Shown here piece by piece: positions 45,032-56,893 of a stretch of 64,000 nucleotides of DNA (position 1 is the first letter of the stretch; every line of letters starts with the position of its first letter). The stretch lies in assembly GCA_947311845.1 (NCBI GenBank), contig CAMZMU010000081.1, positions 6,152,551 through 6,216,550 on the forward strand, written 5' to 3'. The stretch is from Poa pratensis. Taxonomy: Eukaryota > Streptophyta > Magnoliopsida > Poales > Poaceae. Position numbers and translations under genes: made by a program. The notes beneath the pieces were generated by a model. It saw only the letters and a program-made list of their open reading frames with translations. It was not told the origin of the DNA and made no database searches.

Positions 45032-46422
45032 ATGCAGCTCCGCCGCCTCCTAGGCTTCTCCGGTCGCCTCCGCCGTTCCCTCTGCACGGCCGCCACGCCT
45101 CCACCGCCACCGGATTCGGGTCGCTGGGGTGGTACACGCTCGGGAAGCTGACGGCGGCCGTGGGGTCATCGCCGGACCTGTACGTGGTTTTCGCCAGTCC
45201 TCCGCGCGTCTCCGATCTATACATGCCTGAGCACCTCACCAGTACCCGCGGCCTCCCCGAACCCGACCCCGAAGGCGACGTCGTGCGACTCTCCGCCGGC
45301 CAGGCCTGCTCTGCGAGCCAGGACGGCTTCCTCCTCCTCGGCTCCATGGACATCCGCGCCACGGCTACCCTCCTCGCCAAGCAAGGCGGCAATAAGGTGC
45401 GGCAACTGACCGGCCTCGCCGACCCCTACCACCTCCCTCACATGACGCACTTCGTGTTCAACCCTCTCACCGGCCAGCTGTGCCGTCTCCCGGCCATCCA
45501 AGGCCCCAAGAAGATCTTGGCCGGCCTCCACCTGGGCATCCTCACAGAAACCAAAGCCGATGATGGGCGCGGGCCACCGGACAGGTACGCCGTCGCCGAG
45601 CTGGATGGAAACGCGAACGTCATGCTCCGGTTTATCTCGGAAACAGGGGATTGGGATCTCGTCAACTGTTCTCCGTGCCACCTCCCGGCTGAGCGGCGAA
45701 TGGTGATAAGCCAGGAGGTTGTGCCCTTCAGCGGCTACCTGTGGTGGGTGGACGTGACCTGGGGCGTCATCTGCGCCGACCCGTTTAGCGACCGGCCGGA
45801 GCCTCGCTTCATCGAGCTGCCCAGCGGCAGCGTGCTGCCTGCAGACGCACACGACCAAGCCATCCGCCGAGGGAGCCTGATGCCTGACGCTGAGGGCAAC
45901 GTGTGGTGGATGCAGGCACCGGCCATGTACCGGCGCGTCGGGATCAGCAGGGGCTGGCTGCGCTACGTCGAGGTGTCTGAGGAGGACCTGTTCGTGCTCA
46001 GCTCCTTCGCGCTCAACGCCGACGGCAGCGGCTGGACGCTAGAGCACCGGGTGGAGCTCAGCTCGCTCTTGGGGGATGGAGATTACCCGTGGCTACCCTT
46101 GCAGGGGGAGGCGACCAGGCCCAAGGTTGGCGTTCTTCATCTTGCCAGACCTTATGTCGTGCATCTCATTGTTGGCGACCACATCGTCGTCGTGGACATG
46201 CACAAGCGGGAGGTTGTCGGGCATTGTCTGCTTGATGGAGACATCTGCATTTTGCCATGTTATCTTTCACCGTGGCTTCCAACATCCCCGATCCCTTCCG
46301 CAGGTAGTCTCACTTGCTCGTTTATTAATTTGGCACCACATTTCATTTCAGTTTACACGCCGTTGGATGGTTTTGCATTGGATCATTTGTTTAGGGGGTT
46401 TCACATGGACATTGCTTACTAG
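45032..46422 (+). pseudogene. DUF1618 gene, third copy, 5' frameshift
   Basis: The ATG at 45032 (MQLRRLLGFSGRLRRSLCTA) aligns with the intact gene but its frame ends 40 codons later. The homologous frame continues one base out of register from 45130 (WYTLGKLTAAVG). The cause may be the extra GGTGG at about 45125-45132. Downstream the frame is open to 46422 with the whole DUF1618 region (YLWWVDVTWGVICADPFSD, ELPSGSVLPADA, WLRYVEVSEEDLF). A donor-like GCAG|GTAGTC lies at 46303, but no counterpart of exon 2 is found, so the frame reads through into intron-like sequence. Translation could start at the ATG at 45223 and give a shortened protein of 399 residues, hence some doubt about the pseudogene call. 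Confidence 0.7.
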
Positions 46423-47540
46423 TGTTCTTCCCTGCCTTATTAATTAGTATTTGTTCATCATAATGTTGCAATAGTCAAATAGGCCTCCCTGTATTAAGTC
46501 GACCATTAGTTAATTCTATGTATTAGGTATCAAAACTATTTCTCAGTTTGGCAGCATTTAGGATTTACGACGGAAAATCGAAGTTCAAACAGAGAATTTG
46601 GCAATATGTGATCGTTTAGTAATCGAGAAAAGGAGAAATGTTGACGCATTGATCCTAGAAGCTGAACTATCCCAACAGAAGGAGTATCTAGGAATGTTAT
46701 CCAGAACCCTACAGTGCCACTTGTGTTTTCCTTTCTGTTAACTATTTGGAACTTTAGTTCTCAATTCTTAACCATGTTCTTTTCCCAAACAGTCAGCTAC
46801 CAAACAGTCAGCTACGATCAGATGGTAGAATGCATGGCCTAGACAGGTAGCTAAGGATCTGTCTGGTGTGGTAACATTTGGACAGACCAATTTATGAACC
46901 GGCTCTATTCGGCCAGGCAGTAAACTAGTTAACGATTTATATCATTGTTAGAAAGTTGACAATTGGTAATGGCAAGTATACTGAACTTTGATTTAATAAA
47001 TGATACGGTTCCAGTCCTGTTATACTGGCAATGAGTTGTCTATTCTGGTTCATAATTTAGCTGACTCTGGGCAAGCTTTGTACAGTATAATAATGCTGAA
47101 AAATCAAATGGAGGGGCACCCTCTTTAGATTGGTCATAACAACGGTTTCTACTATTAGATTCATCGGTTCCCTCTTTAATAGTACTTGTGACAAGGCGAT
47201 GAGTAATGAAGGTTCTGAACAAGTGTTGTGTGATTGTTAATTAGTAAGGTGTATGAGAAATGGTAAAACCAAAATACTTTACAAACAACTGTATTGCTCA
47301 ATGGAAGGGATTGGTTAGAATTGTAGTCTTCTGTGATGAACTGATGGTGTATTGGTGTGATACCAGTACCAGTCTCCTCAATATCAGTTCGCTGAGTTTT
47401 ATGATATTTGCGATGAACAATCTGTTCTGGTCATGGTTTTGCTAATTATGTGTGACGTTTGTCCTTTAACGGATAGTCGAATGGAGGTGGCAGGTTATGT
47501 ACTGTTGCTATTGTGGAACAGTTAGCATTAACATATTCTG
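46423..47540. other. 3' flank of the third DUF1618 copy
   Basis: AT-rich, partly alignable with the flanks of the other copies (TTGTTCATCATAATGT near 46448; GATGGTAGAATGCATGGCCTAGACAG near 46818). A tandem CAAACAGTCAGCTAC duplication lies at 46788-46815. No gene is seen. Confidence 0.45.
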
Positions 47541-47850
47541 AGCAGAGATTATGAGAAGAAGGGAGTCTTTACTGGGTTTTTTTTCCGAAAAGGGCACGTC
47601 CCGGCCTCTGCATAAAAATGATGCATACGTCCGGGAAGTCTTTACTGTTAGTTTTACATACAAAATATTAACTCAAACATCTTCATATGAAATGCTTTGG
47701 AAAGCTAAGATTGTAAGCTGGATTAAGACCACGTTAAATAATTTGGCTGCTACTAAAGATAACATCTTTAGGAGAATTTGGACTGGTGTTCCTCTTTGCT
47801 GTAACTGCAACTACCAAGAATTCATTCAGCATTTCCTTTTTTGCGATTAA
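47541..47850 (+). pseudogene. LINE ORF2 fragment (zf-RVT region)
   Basis: The plus frame reads VFTVSFTYKILTQ, MLWKAKIVSWIK, LAATKDNIFRRIWTGVPLCC, NYQEFIQHFLFCD, matching the zf-RVT region of the LINE at 38138 in order. An antisense LINE end of 62 bp (47575-47636) is inserted in it. The frame stops at 47848. Both element ends are missing or unrecognised. Confidence 0.7.
47575..47636 (-). mobile_element. Very short LINE 3' end inserted antisense
   Basis: The minus strand reads ATGCATCATT ... GCAGAGGCCGGGACGTGCC then CTTTTCGG and a run of 8 A, which is the same terminus as the LINE ending at 39396. AGTCTTTACTG is duplicated on both sides (47564-47574, 47637-47647). The insertion is about 60 bp, an extreme 5' truncation, and lies inside another LINE fragment. 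Confidence 0.8.
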
Positions 47851-47970
47851 GCGGGGCACAAATACATTTTGGGGGTGTCATGGCCCCATGGGTGCTAATT
47901 CCAAACCTTGGAATTTATGCAAGTTTTTTTGATGGATTAAAGAATATCCCCTCGGTGGGAATACTGTCTA

Positions 47971-48093
47971 CTCCCTTTGTCCCGAATTAGTTGACACAGA
48001 TATATCTAGAACGAATGTATTTAGATGTGTTTTAGTGTCTAGATACATTTGTCTTTAGACAAATCCCTGTCAACTAATTCGGGACGGAGGGAG
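47971..48093. mobile_element. Stowaway MITE
   Basis: Ends CTCCCTTTGTCCCGAATTAG and CTAATTCGGGACGGAGGGAG are inverted repeats; TA flanks both (47969-47970, 48094-48095). Length 123 bp, AT-rich, foldback structure. It is a related but different subfamily from the MITE at 33720. Confidence 0.92.
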
Positions 48094-48473
48094 TATGTGT
48101 GTGGGCCTGCAGCTGCCTAGTTGAGTTTTTTTTATCACATTCTTATTCATCTATATATCCTGAAGTTATCTGTCCGTTCCTCAAATATTGGGCAGGGATG
48201 TACAAGGATGCCAGTGGTGAAGTTCACCGACATGCTGATGGCAGTAGCGCCATGCCAAAGCCCCCCTACCCTTACCGGGTTAAGTGATAGACATGATGGA
48301 GCCGTCTGATGTCTTCTATGTGGCTCTCTTGGGTAAGCTGTAACAGGGCAGCTGGCTTATCTTGTTTGTGCTGATTAAGTGGTGGTTTTGTTTCCTTCAG
48401 TTAGTTCGTTCGAGTGGGATTTGTAAGGTTGTTTTGCTGTTTCCTTACCGGATGATCGGGCGTCAGATTATGA

Positions 48474-48634
48474 AAAAAAACGAGACCAGCCAGGACTAGC
48501 CCTTGGTGGCTTCTTTTTATAGAAGAATTGCTCATTTGTGAGAATTCCAGAAATTCGCTCCCGACGGGATTCGAACTCTGATTGCTAGGTTCAAACCTTG
48601 CTACCTTTGCCACTGGGCCTCTGCCCCTTCTCAA
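48474..48634 (-). mobile_element. tRNA-derived SINE with 16-bp target duplication
   Basis: On the minus strand a tRNA-like head holds an A-box-like GGCCCAGTGGCAAAGGTAG and a B box AGTTCGAATCCC about 45 bases later. The body ends GGCTGGTCTCG followed by a run of T, as in cereal Au/p-SINE elements. GGGCGTCAGATTATGA flanks it at 48458-48473 and 48635-48650. Length is about 160 bp. Transcription by RNA polymerase III from the internal boxes is expected for the family. Confidence 0.88.
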
Positions 48635-48650
48635 GGGCGTCAGATTATGA

Positions 48651-49062
48651 TGAACCTGCTGCGTGCCTTTCAGGCTCAGCTATCAAACTGTTCAATTTTT
48701 CTGCAGTGACTCTGAATTTTGAAACTGAACCTGCCCTCAAACCTTGTCTGTTCAGCTATGTAAGTAACGGAATTCTGAGTTTTGACAGCTCGAAAAAATG
48801 TTATCCTAGCATAAGTTGGAACCAAGGAGTCAAGGACTGAAACCAACATTTATCAAGTGCTTAGCTCTTTTAAAACTTACAGCATTGACACCATTAATCT
48901 AAGACATCTTGGTCTGAAAAGTGATGGAAGTTCTGAGCGTCAGTGTCAAGACTCAAGAGTAGTACTTGGCTTGCGTAGCTTCAAAAAAATTCTTAGATTT
49001 GCATGGCTATGCAAAATATATTCGTCAGAAATCGAATCAATGTTGCATATCTTGGAGACTTA
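48651..49062. other. Intergenic DNA
   Basis: Nothing is recognised between the SINE and the next element terminus. Short open frames at 48598-49063 have no known motif. Confidence 0.4.
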
Positions 49063-49740
49063 GAGCATCTCCACCGGTACCAAAAGCACCCTCAAATACC
49101 ATTGGGGTGCCGGACAAAAAAAACGGCCACACCGGGACCCCAAAGTGTCTAGCCCGACCCAATTTTTGTATGGCACCACAAGAGGGCCTCCAAATGTTGG
49201 GGGACTTGGAGCTGCCGGACAGCAACCAGACACCCCCTCCGATAGGCCTAGCCCGCTTGTGATAGACACGGAAATATTTCTATATAGGAGAAGTGATTTT
49301 AATTTCAATTTAAAACCCATTTTCCATATAAATTCTTACATAAAAAAGAGCAATATACTACTCGTTGTCCTCCGAGTCGGCCTTTAGTGGTGGAGTTTCT
49401 GGCTCGGCCTTTGGAGTTGTCGGCGTGTGTGCCGGTGCAGCCCTATGCGCGAGCCATGCAGAGGGTCTACACCAGCCAAACGAGGTGACCACTGGGACCA
49501 AGATTAACATGGGGAACAGGCCGAACGTGGTGTAGTTACCGGCTCGTCATCCTCCGGCACGGCCTCCTGCTCCGACGGCTCCTGCTCGGGCATCACGACC
49601 TCCTGCTCTGACGGCTCCTTCTCCGGCAACAACATCGGGCAGATGGACATGGTGGAATTAGCCGGCATTGACACGAGCGAGGGCACGTTTAAAAAAAACC
49701 AAGCGATGTCGCGTCCCAAGCGACTAGCGTTGAAGCGACG
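49063..49740 (-). repeat. TIR-element fragment starting GAGCATCTCCACCGG
   Basis: GAGCATCTCCACC at 49063 resembles the termini at 23401-23416 and 39452. The content (CCGGACAAAAA, CACACCGGGACC, GGCCTAGCCCG) fits the same broad type. On the minus strand 49504-49650 encodes a repeated EPSEQE motif followed by PEDDEP. No other end is found; Gypsy element C begins somewhere near 49740. Confidence 0.4.
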
Positions 49741-50016
49741 GCCACTTAACTTCTGCGCGCACTTGCTGCTTCGGTGAGCACTGTGTGACACGATGGCGTT
49801 GCGCCTTTCGCACATGCAACACATTAACGCCGACAGCAGTCGACTCGACGGCGTTGCTGGAACGGTCCTTAGCCCAGCTCGAAAGTTCGGCGGGTCTTAC
49901 CTTTGCACTATGCGTGCAGCATCCGAGATATTTGCGACGGACGCAACTCGGGAATGTTTCGAGTATGATTTTGTATATGAACTGAGTCGATTCATTTGTC
50001 GACTGACCCTTTGACA

Positions 50017-50300
50017 TTATTCTATCAGGTGCGCGACAGCGCTCCCGATGGGAGTAGCCCACGAGATTGTGCTTTATTGCTTGCAATGGAGGATAATCTC
50101 AAAATCTTCTTACCCTGCATATGTTAATCGAAGAAATTTTTTGCCGTAATTCTATCGGGTGCGCGACAGCGCTTCCGATGGGAGTAGCCCCCGAGATTGT
50201 GCTTTATTACTTGTAATGGAGGATAATCTCAAAATCATTTTGACTTGAGCATCTTTAGTCGAAGAAATTTTTGATACACTCCCGATGGGAGTAATATGCC
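50017..50300 (-). repeat. 130-bp tandem repeats near the 3' end of element C
   Basis: The unit beginning ATTCTATC(A/G)GGTGCGCGACAG occurs at about 50017 and 50147 with period 130, and a partial third copy (CACTCCCGATGGGAGTA) near 50277. Each unit holds the palindrome CTCCCGATGGGAG, which in element sense precedes CTCGGGGGCTACTCCC. No coding role. Confidence 0.8.
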
Positions 50301-53165
50301 TCAGCCGAAGGAACGGTCAAGTGACCAATTTTGCCTTATCATTGCTTTTTCACACCCGAACCAAACAAGGCAGTCGAGTAACCAATATGCGTTGAGCGGA
50401 CTCGAATGTATTTCTGATCAAAGCGCTTGAGATGACGTCAGGGATGACGTTTTTTGGCGACTGCGCTGCCTGACACGCGTGGCGTGCGTTATGCTGCGAT
50501 GGATGGGACGTGACACATAGGTGGGCCCATTTGTGCAGAGCTGACCGAACGACGGTGCCGTCCGGACTTTGATTTGACCACTCTGGCCCACTTTTTATGG
50601 AGGCGTGATGATGGCTCCTATTTTTGCGTGCGTAGTGGGCGGAGTGGCCTGCGACGGTTGCCCTTTGCGCCCGCCACGTGTACGGTGGGATTGCGCGCAG
50701 AGCGCACGATTGCGATTTCAACGGCTGTGATCAATTTTGATCTGTGGTAAATAGGAGGGACGGCGCTGGCATTATTTTTACCTGCCATTTGCTCTGCGCG
50801 CCGCCCCTGTTCCATCGTCTTCCTCCTGCTCCACCTCCATTGTTCTTGCGCCCAAGCTCTGCTGTTCTCCTTAGCCACCACGACCATGGCGCCCAAGAGG
50901 AAAGCTGCCGCCGACGCGCCCGCGACCGACGCGGCCACTTTGAAAGGGAAGAAGACTGCGGCAAGCGCATCTGCGGCCGCCGTCGACCTCAAGAAAAGCG
51001 ACGGCGACTGGATGAAGTCCATGATCAAAGCGGCACATCTCGAGAAGTTCCGCGAGGACGGACTGCTGCCGCAGGCGGACCAGCTTACTGTCCGCGCGCC
51101 ATCGAAAGAGGTACTCCCCGAGCATCGCGCAAATGAGCGCGTATGTTTTGCGGAGTTTTTGCCTAGGGGTCTGTCTTTTCCCCTCCACGACTTCGTTCGT
51201 GGTTTGCTGTTTGCCTACGGTGTGCAGATCCATGATCTCACCTCGAACGGCATTATGCACATTGCCTGTTTTATGGTATTGTGCGAGTGCTTCCTGGGAG
51301 TTGCTCCCAGCTGGGCCCTTTGGAAGTCTATCTTCATGGTCCGGCCCAACAACCGAGGCGGCCGAACCTATCCAGTTGGAGGCCTTCAGATCCAAGTGCG
51401 CAGCGACACCCGATACTTTGCCCTGAAGCCAGTCGACTCGGCTCAAGGGTGGAGGAAAAGGTGGTTTTATGTGCTCGTCGACCAGGAAGGGGTCCCGGCA
51501 TTTTCGACTGCTGGTATAGCCGCTAGGACGAAGGCCTGGGACCATGAGCTTTCGACTGAAGAAATGGCGGAAGCGGCGCCTCTGCTGGAGACGATTGGAG
51601 GACTGCTTAACAGCGTCACTGGTGTGCATCTTCTTGCCACCTTTGTGAAGATGCGGGTGTGGCCGCTCCGCGCGCGAGCTCACCCTATGTGGCAGTATGA
51701 AGGTCCTCTCGACTCCACTCGAATGAACAAGGATGAGCTGTCTAGGAGCGAGCTGGTGTCACATGTGCGGTCCATCACCAGCACAAAAGCCAGCGAGCCC
51801 TGCAACGTCGACTGCCCTGTCGCTCCTTATGGGGCTGAAAAGCCTTTGCCAGAGGTTAGTGAATCTATCGAGTTTATGATCTCCTGCTTTTGTTATTCTG
51901 CTATGCATCTTTGTGACTTTCGACTGCTGTATTTTGTATGCAGGGCCACTCGACCGCCTCAACCCTTCCTCCTCTTCCCGAAGATGGCCCAACTCATGAA
52001 ACAGAGGTGACGGTAGAAGCGAAGGGAGGAGACGAATCGCCTCTACCTTCGGCTACCACATCTCCCACAGAAGAGGTTGAAGAGGAAGGGGTTGAAGAAG
52101 CACAGGACAAGGAGCTTGCCACGACTGATGATGTGAGCGAGATTCCCACTCGCAAGCGCCGTCGGGCGGCCCAAGTTGTGTCTTCCTCCATGAGTTCACC
52201 CGCAAAGGAATCAGATGTGAGAGATGACGGAGACTCGGGCTCGTCTCCTACGACCACAGCTGCTCCTTTGGACGTGAGCCCGTTGAACTCGGCTCCTCCT
52301 CCTCAGTCGGGTGGGGAGCTACTTTTTGGAGGCCCAAACTTTGAAGACCTTGACACTGATGAAGAAGAAGAGCACAGGTTTGCTCCTTTTTGTACCAAAT
52401 TTTTTTTGTGAGTTGATATTTATGCTTATGTTGTATTTCTTCGGTTACTCGTAGTGCCGAGACTGTGCACCATCCGACTCCTCCAGCCGAGAGAGCTTCG
52501 ACTCCAGATCAGCCAGAAGCTTCTCCTGTGGCGGCTGAGGTCGTGAAAACAGTAGCCACGGCCACTACCATTGAGGCCGCCAAGATTGCGAGTGCGTCGA
52601 CTCCCGAAATTGGGACTTCTGCTGCCAAGCCTGCGCCTTGGGTTGAACACGTAAGTGTCATTTGTCGAGTCCTCATACTGGGACTATTTGTGTATAACTT
52701 ATGCTGGTTCCATGTGCATGTAGCCCTTCTACCTCAACCTGGTGGAATCAGGCAAAGCTTTTGTCCAGGTTGAACAGGAGAGAGACAATCTGCGCGCTGT
52801 TATGGAGCAACTCAGCCGTAAGTGTGTTTGACTTCTGTATTCGAAGTTCTTTTTGCTCTGTCTTTGCGTTGTCGATTGTGAATGACATCTGGCCATCTAT
52901 CCCAGGTGACAAGGCATCTGCTGAAACCCGAGTAAAGGAGCTAGAAGAAGCTCTTTCCACTCATGCTGCCGAGTCGAAGAAAGCCGCGGATGCCGCCCAG
53001 CGTTCTGCCGCTGCGCGCGAGAAGGAGCATGCTGAGCGACTGGCTGGCCTCGCATAGAACGTGAGAGGTAAGGAACCATCTTTTCTGTATGCCTCCCGTG
53101 TACCCGTTGGGTAGTATGTAGTAATCTTGCTTTTTCTGGTTCATGTTACAGAGGCGATTGGTGTG

Positions 53166-54753
53166 TGATGTCTACGTGTGCTTCTATTCTTGTAGACAGT
53201 GTTGGGCCTCCAAGAGCAGAGGTTTGTAGAACAGCAGCAAGTTTCCCTTAAGTGAATCACCCAAGGTTTATCGAACTCAGGGAGGTAGAGGTCAAAGATA
53301 TCCCTCTCAAGCAACCCTGCAATTAATATACAAGAAGTCTCTTGTGTCTCCAACACACCCAATACACTTGTCAGATGTATAGGTGCACTAGTTCGGCGAA
53401 GAGATAGTGAAATACAAGTAATATGGATGATTATAAGTGGTAATTGCAATCTGGAATAAAAATGGCAGCAAGCAAACATGTAGCAGAACTTGTTGTAAAC
53501 GGTGTTTCAATGCTTAGAAACAAGGCCTAGGGATCATACTTTCACTAGTGGACACTCTCAACAATGATCTCATAACTGAATAAGTAAAAGCTACTCTTAA
53601 ACACTCTCTTGTTGGATAACAAACACTATTCATTGTGTAGGGCTACAAAAGCACACCTCAAGCCGGAGTAAACAAGCGCCATAACGTCATAAAGGAGTCA
53701 CACACGGTGCACACACTGTCACCTTTACACCGTGGAGAGTACCGGAGTTCATATTAAAGTAACCTCTGGAGTGCATAATTGATAAAGAGTAACATCTACA
53801 TATTCAACTAGATTAGCACAACTGAACACAAGTAAATACTACTCGGGATTATTCTCCATCTTGATGAAGCAAGAGTACTATGCGTAGGGCTGCAAAAGCA
53901 CACCTCAAAGTCTGAGTAAACAAACACCACAATTCCCAAGAATAAGCCATGATAAATGTCTAAATTATTCATAGAGTCACACAAGTACCCACACTGTCAC
54001 CTTGATACCGTGTTGTTACAATGACTCCAGAAACTAGACAAAATCACTTGAGTAGCATAAACATTATTAATGCATTCAGCGATACTAGCAATACACATGA
54101 TTACATAAAGATCACACCATGGGAGAGAGAGATGAACCACATAGCTACCGGTAGAGCCCTCAGCCTCAGAGGAGAACTACTCCCTCCTCATCATGGGAGT
54201 CAGCAGCGGCGATGAAGATGGCGGTGGTGTCGATGGAGATGACTCCGGGGCAATTCCCCGTCCCGGCGGCGTGCCGGAACAGAGATTCTGTCCCCCGAAA
54301 CTTGTCGTCGATGGCGGCGGCGCTGCGAAACTCTTCGTGGAAATTGGCTTGGTGTCCTAGGGTTTTCGCGTCGGGGGAATAAATAGGCGAAGGGGCGACG
54401 TCGGTGGAGCCCCGAGGGGCCCAACCCATAGGCTGGCGCGGCAGGGGGCCCACCGCGCCGCCATGTGGTTTGGCTGGCTCCTGGCTCCTCTTCGTCTCTC
54501 CTTCGGACTTCGTGTACGTGTTGGAAAAATAGGGACGTGGCCTTTTGTTTCGTGCAATTCGGAGAATATTCGCAGAAGTACTTTTCTGGAACCAAAAACA
54601 GCAGAAAACAGGGAACTGGCACTGTGGCATCTTGTTAATAGGTTAGTCTCAGAAAATGCATAAAAGTGATATGAAGTGTATATAAAACATGTAGCAAATG
54701 GTATAATATAAGCATGGAACAACAGAAATTATGGATACATTGGAGACGTATCA
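53166..54753 (-). repeat. 3' LTR of element D
   Basis: Full-length LTR, 1588 bp, TG...CA. It contains an internal direct repeat: GTAGGGCTACAAAAGCACAC at about 53637 and GTAGGGCTGCAAAAGCACAC at about 53884. The minus-strand frame 54166-54722 is repeated in the other LTR. Confidence 0.85.
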
Positions 54754-56272
54754 AGCATCACCAAGCTTAGTTCTACTCGTCCTCGAGTAGGTAAAACGAT
54801 AACAACAAATAATTTCTGAGGAGACATGCTTTCACACAATCTTGATCATAATATTGTAAGACATGTAAGCTGTGATCAAATCATTCAAGGCAAATGTATA
54901 TAGTTGATATCAAAAGACAAAGCAAGAGTCAAACAAGCTAAAAGTTTTCATGAACTATTGCTTCAAAGACATGAAACCGTACAAGGTTCATTAAAGATGA
55001 TTTAAGTATCCAGCATAGGAGTTCTATCCTTCAAACCAAGCATCAAGTAAATTTTCATAACATAGAAGGATTCAGCCAAGTAAACATAAACATGAACGTC
55101 ATGAATCAACTGTTTCGAAGTCTACTCAACCGGTGAGCGCAAGCATTTGGTATTGGCACCATGATGTTATGGCAAAGAGAACATTAATGGGGGTTTGGAA
55201 GGCCAAAGGAAGAAAGTCTCACAAAGCTATAATTGATCATTAGACAAGAGGAAGTCTTATGATCGAAGCTATGTAAGGAGTAGTGATTGCCATGCAACGG
55301 ATGCACATAGAGCTATATGTGTATGAAAGCTCTCTAATGGAACTAGTGGGGGTGCATCCAACTTGGTTGCTCATGAAGACCTAGAGCACTTTTGAGGAGG
55401 CTCTTCATTGGAATATACAATCCAAGTTCTATATTGTAAATTCCCCACATAGTTATACAAGTAGAACATGAAAACTCTCTCACATGGAGTATAGGTGCTA
55501 AACATGAGCACAAATGATGACTATGAATAATGCAGGTGCCATAACATGAGCACAAGTGTGAACAAAGGATAGTAATGTTGCCCCCTTTTTCTTTATTCTT
55601 CTTTTTTTTTCTTTTTTTCCTTTTTTCTATTTTTTTTTCTTTTTCTGTTTCTCTTTTCGATGGCTCTTTTCACATTCAGGGGCAACATCCTAATACAACA
55701 ACACACTTTTTGGTACAAATAACTCATAATAAACTAGACATGATGTATGAAACTGAATGCCTCTGCCAGTGTAGCAGGATATGCAATGATCTAGCGTAAC
55801 ATGGGTAAACCACACATCAGCTGTATAGAATCATGCAAAGCAATATGTATGTGATGAATGACAACAAGTCATGTAATGTAAGATGGATGTTGCGTGGCAA
55901 TATATCTCGGAACAGCTATGGAAATGCTGTGGTAGGTAGATATGGTGGCTGTTTTGAGGAAGATGTATGGGCTTATGTGTAGGAGAACAAGAGGAAGTTC
56001 TCCCACGGGGTTGGATGTACTGGCGAAGTATGCACAACTCTCAATGTGAGCAGAAGGCAATGCACATCACCGAAGAGGCTAGCAAAATATGGATGGTGGA
56101 AGTGCCAAAAACCGTAGCTTAACATTAGTCAAAAAGAACTCACAAGCTTATTGCAAACAACTAGCAGGTTCAACATTAAGAGCATGATTAAAATTCACTC
56201 CAAGAAGGGCCGTTCACGGCGGTACAAGTACCCCGTTAGATCCCTCGACCTTCAGCACAACTTAGTTACTAC
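54754..56272 (-). other. Interior of element D, non-coding
   Basis: No retroviral domain on either strand. 55582-55658 is a nearly pure polypyrimidine tract on the plus strand. ACTCGTCCTCGAGTAGG near the 3' LTR contains the palindrome CTACTCGAGGACGAGTAG, common just upstream of this LTR family. Confidence 0.6.
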
Positions 56273-56893
56273 GACCACATAGCTACCGGTAGAGCCCTCA
56301 GCCTCGGGGGAGAACTACTCCCTCCTCATCATGGGAGTCAGCAGCGGCGATGAAGATGGCGGTGGTGTCGATGGAGATGACTCCGGGGGCAATTCCCCAT
56401 CCCGGCGGCGTGCCGGAACAGAGATTCTGTCCCCCGAAACTTGTCGTCGATGGCGGCGGCGCTGCGGAACTCTTCGTGGAAATTGGCTTGGTGTCCTAGG
56501 GTTTTCGCGTCGGGCCGAATAAATAGGCGAAGGGGCGACGTCGGTGGAGCCCCGAGGGGCCCAACCCATAGGCTGGCGCGGCAGGGGGGCCCACCACGCC
56601 GCCATGTGGTTTGGCTGGCTCCTGGCTCCTCTTCGTCTCTCCTTCGGACTTCGTGTACGTGTTGGAAAAATAGGGACGTGGCCTTTTGTTTCGTGCAATT
56701 CCGAGAATATTCGCAGAAGTACTTTTCTGGAACCAAAAACAGCAGAAAACAGGAACTGGCACTGTGGCATCTTGTTAATAGGTTAGTCCCAGAAAATGCA
56801 TAAAAGTGATATGAAGTGTATATAAAACATGTAGCAAATGGTATAATATAAGCATGGAACAACAGAAATTATGGATACGTTGGAGACGTATCA
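56273..56893 (-). repeat. Truncated 5' LTR of element D
   Basis: Matches 54136-54753 from ACCACATAGCTACCGG to GGAGACGTATCA with few differences. Similarity stops at 56273; the remaining 970 bp of the LTR and the primer-binding site are deleted. Confidence 0.88.

Larger units (their letters stand above)
53166..56893 (-). mobile_element. LTR retrotransposon D inserted in an exon of the accessory gene
   Basis: GTGTG flanks it (53161-53165, 56894-56898). In minus sense it starts TGATACGTCTCC at 56893 and ends CACGTAGACATCA at 53166. The 3' LTR is 53166-54753 (1588 bp). The 5' LTR keeps only its first 621 bp (56273-56893), nearly identical to 54136-54753. The interior (54754-56272) has no gag or pol; the sense strand ends CTAAGCTTGGTGATGCT just before the 3' LTR, the usual polypurine-side sequence of this family. 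A deletion has joined the 5' LTR to the 3' part of the interior. Mirror ORFs in both LTRs are not genes. Confidence 0.9.

Noticed and set aside
48560..48634. tRNA gene on the minus strand
   Set aside because: The A and B boxes are present, but the head does not fold to a full cloverleaf, and the TSD plus T-rich tail identify a SINE.
54166..54722. Minus-strand ORFs of 120-154 codons, repeated at 56315-56862
   Set aside because: They lie within LTR sequence and are duplicated only because the LTR is duplicated.
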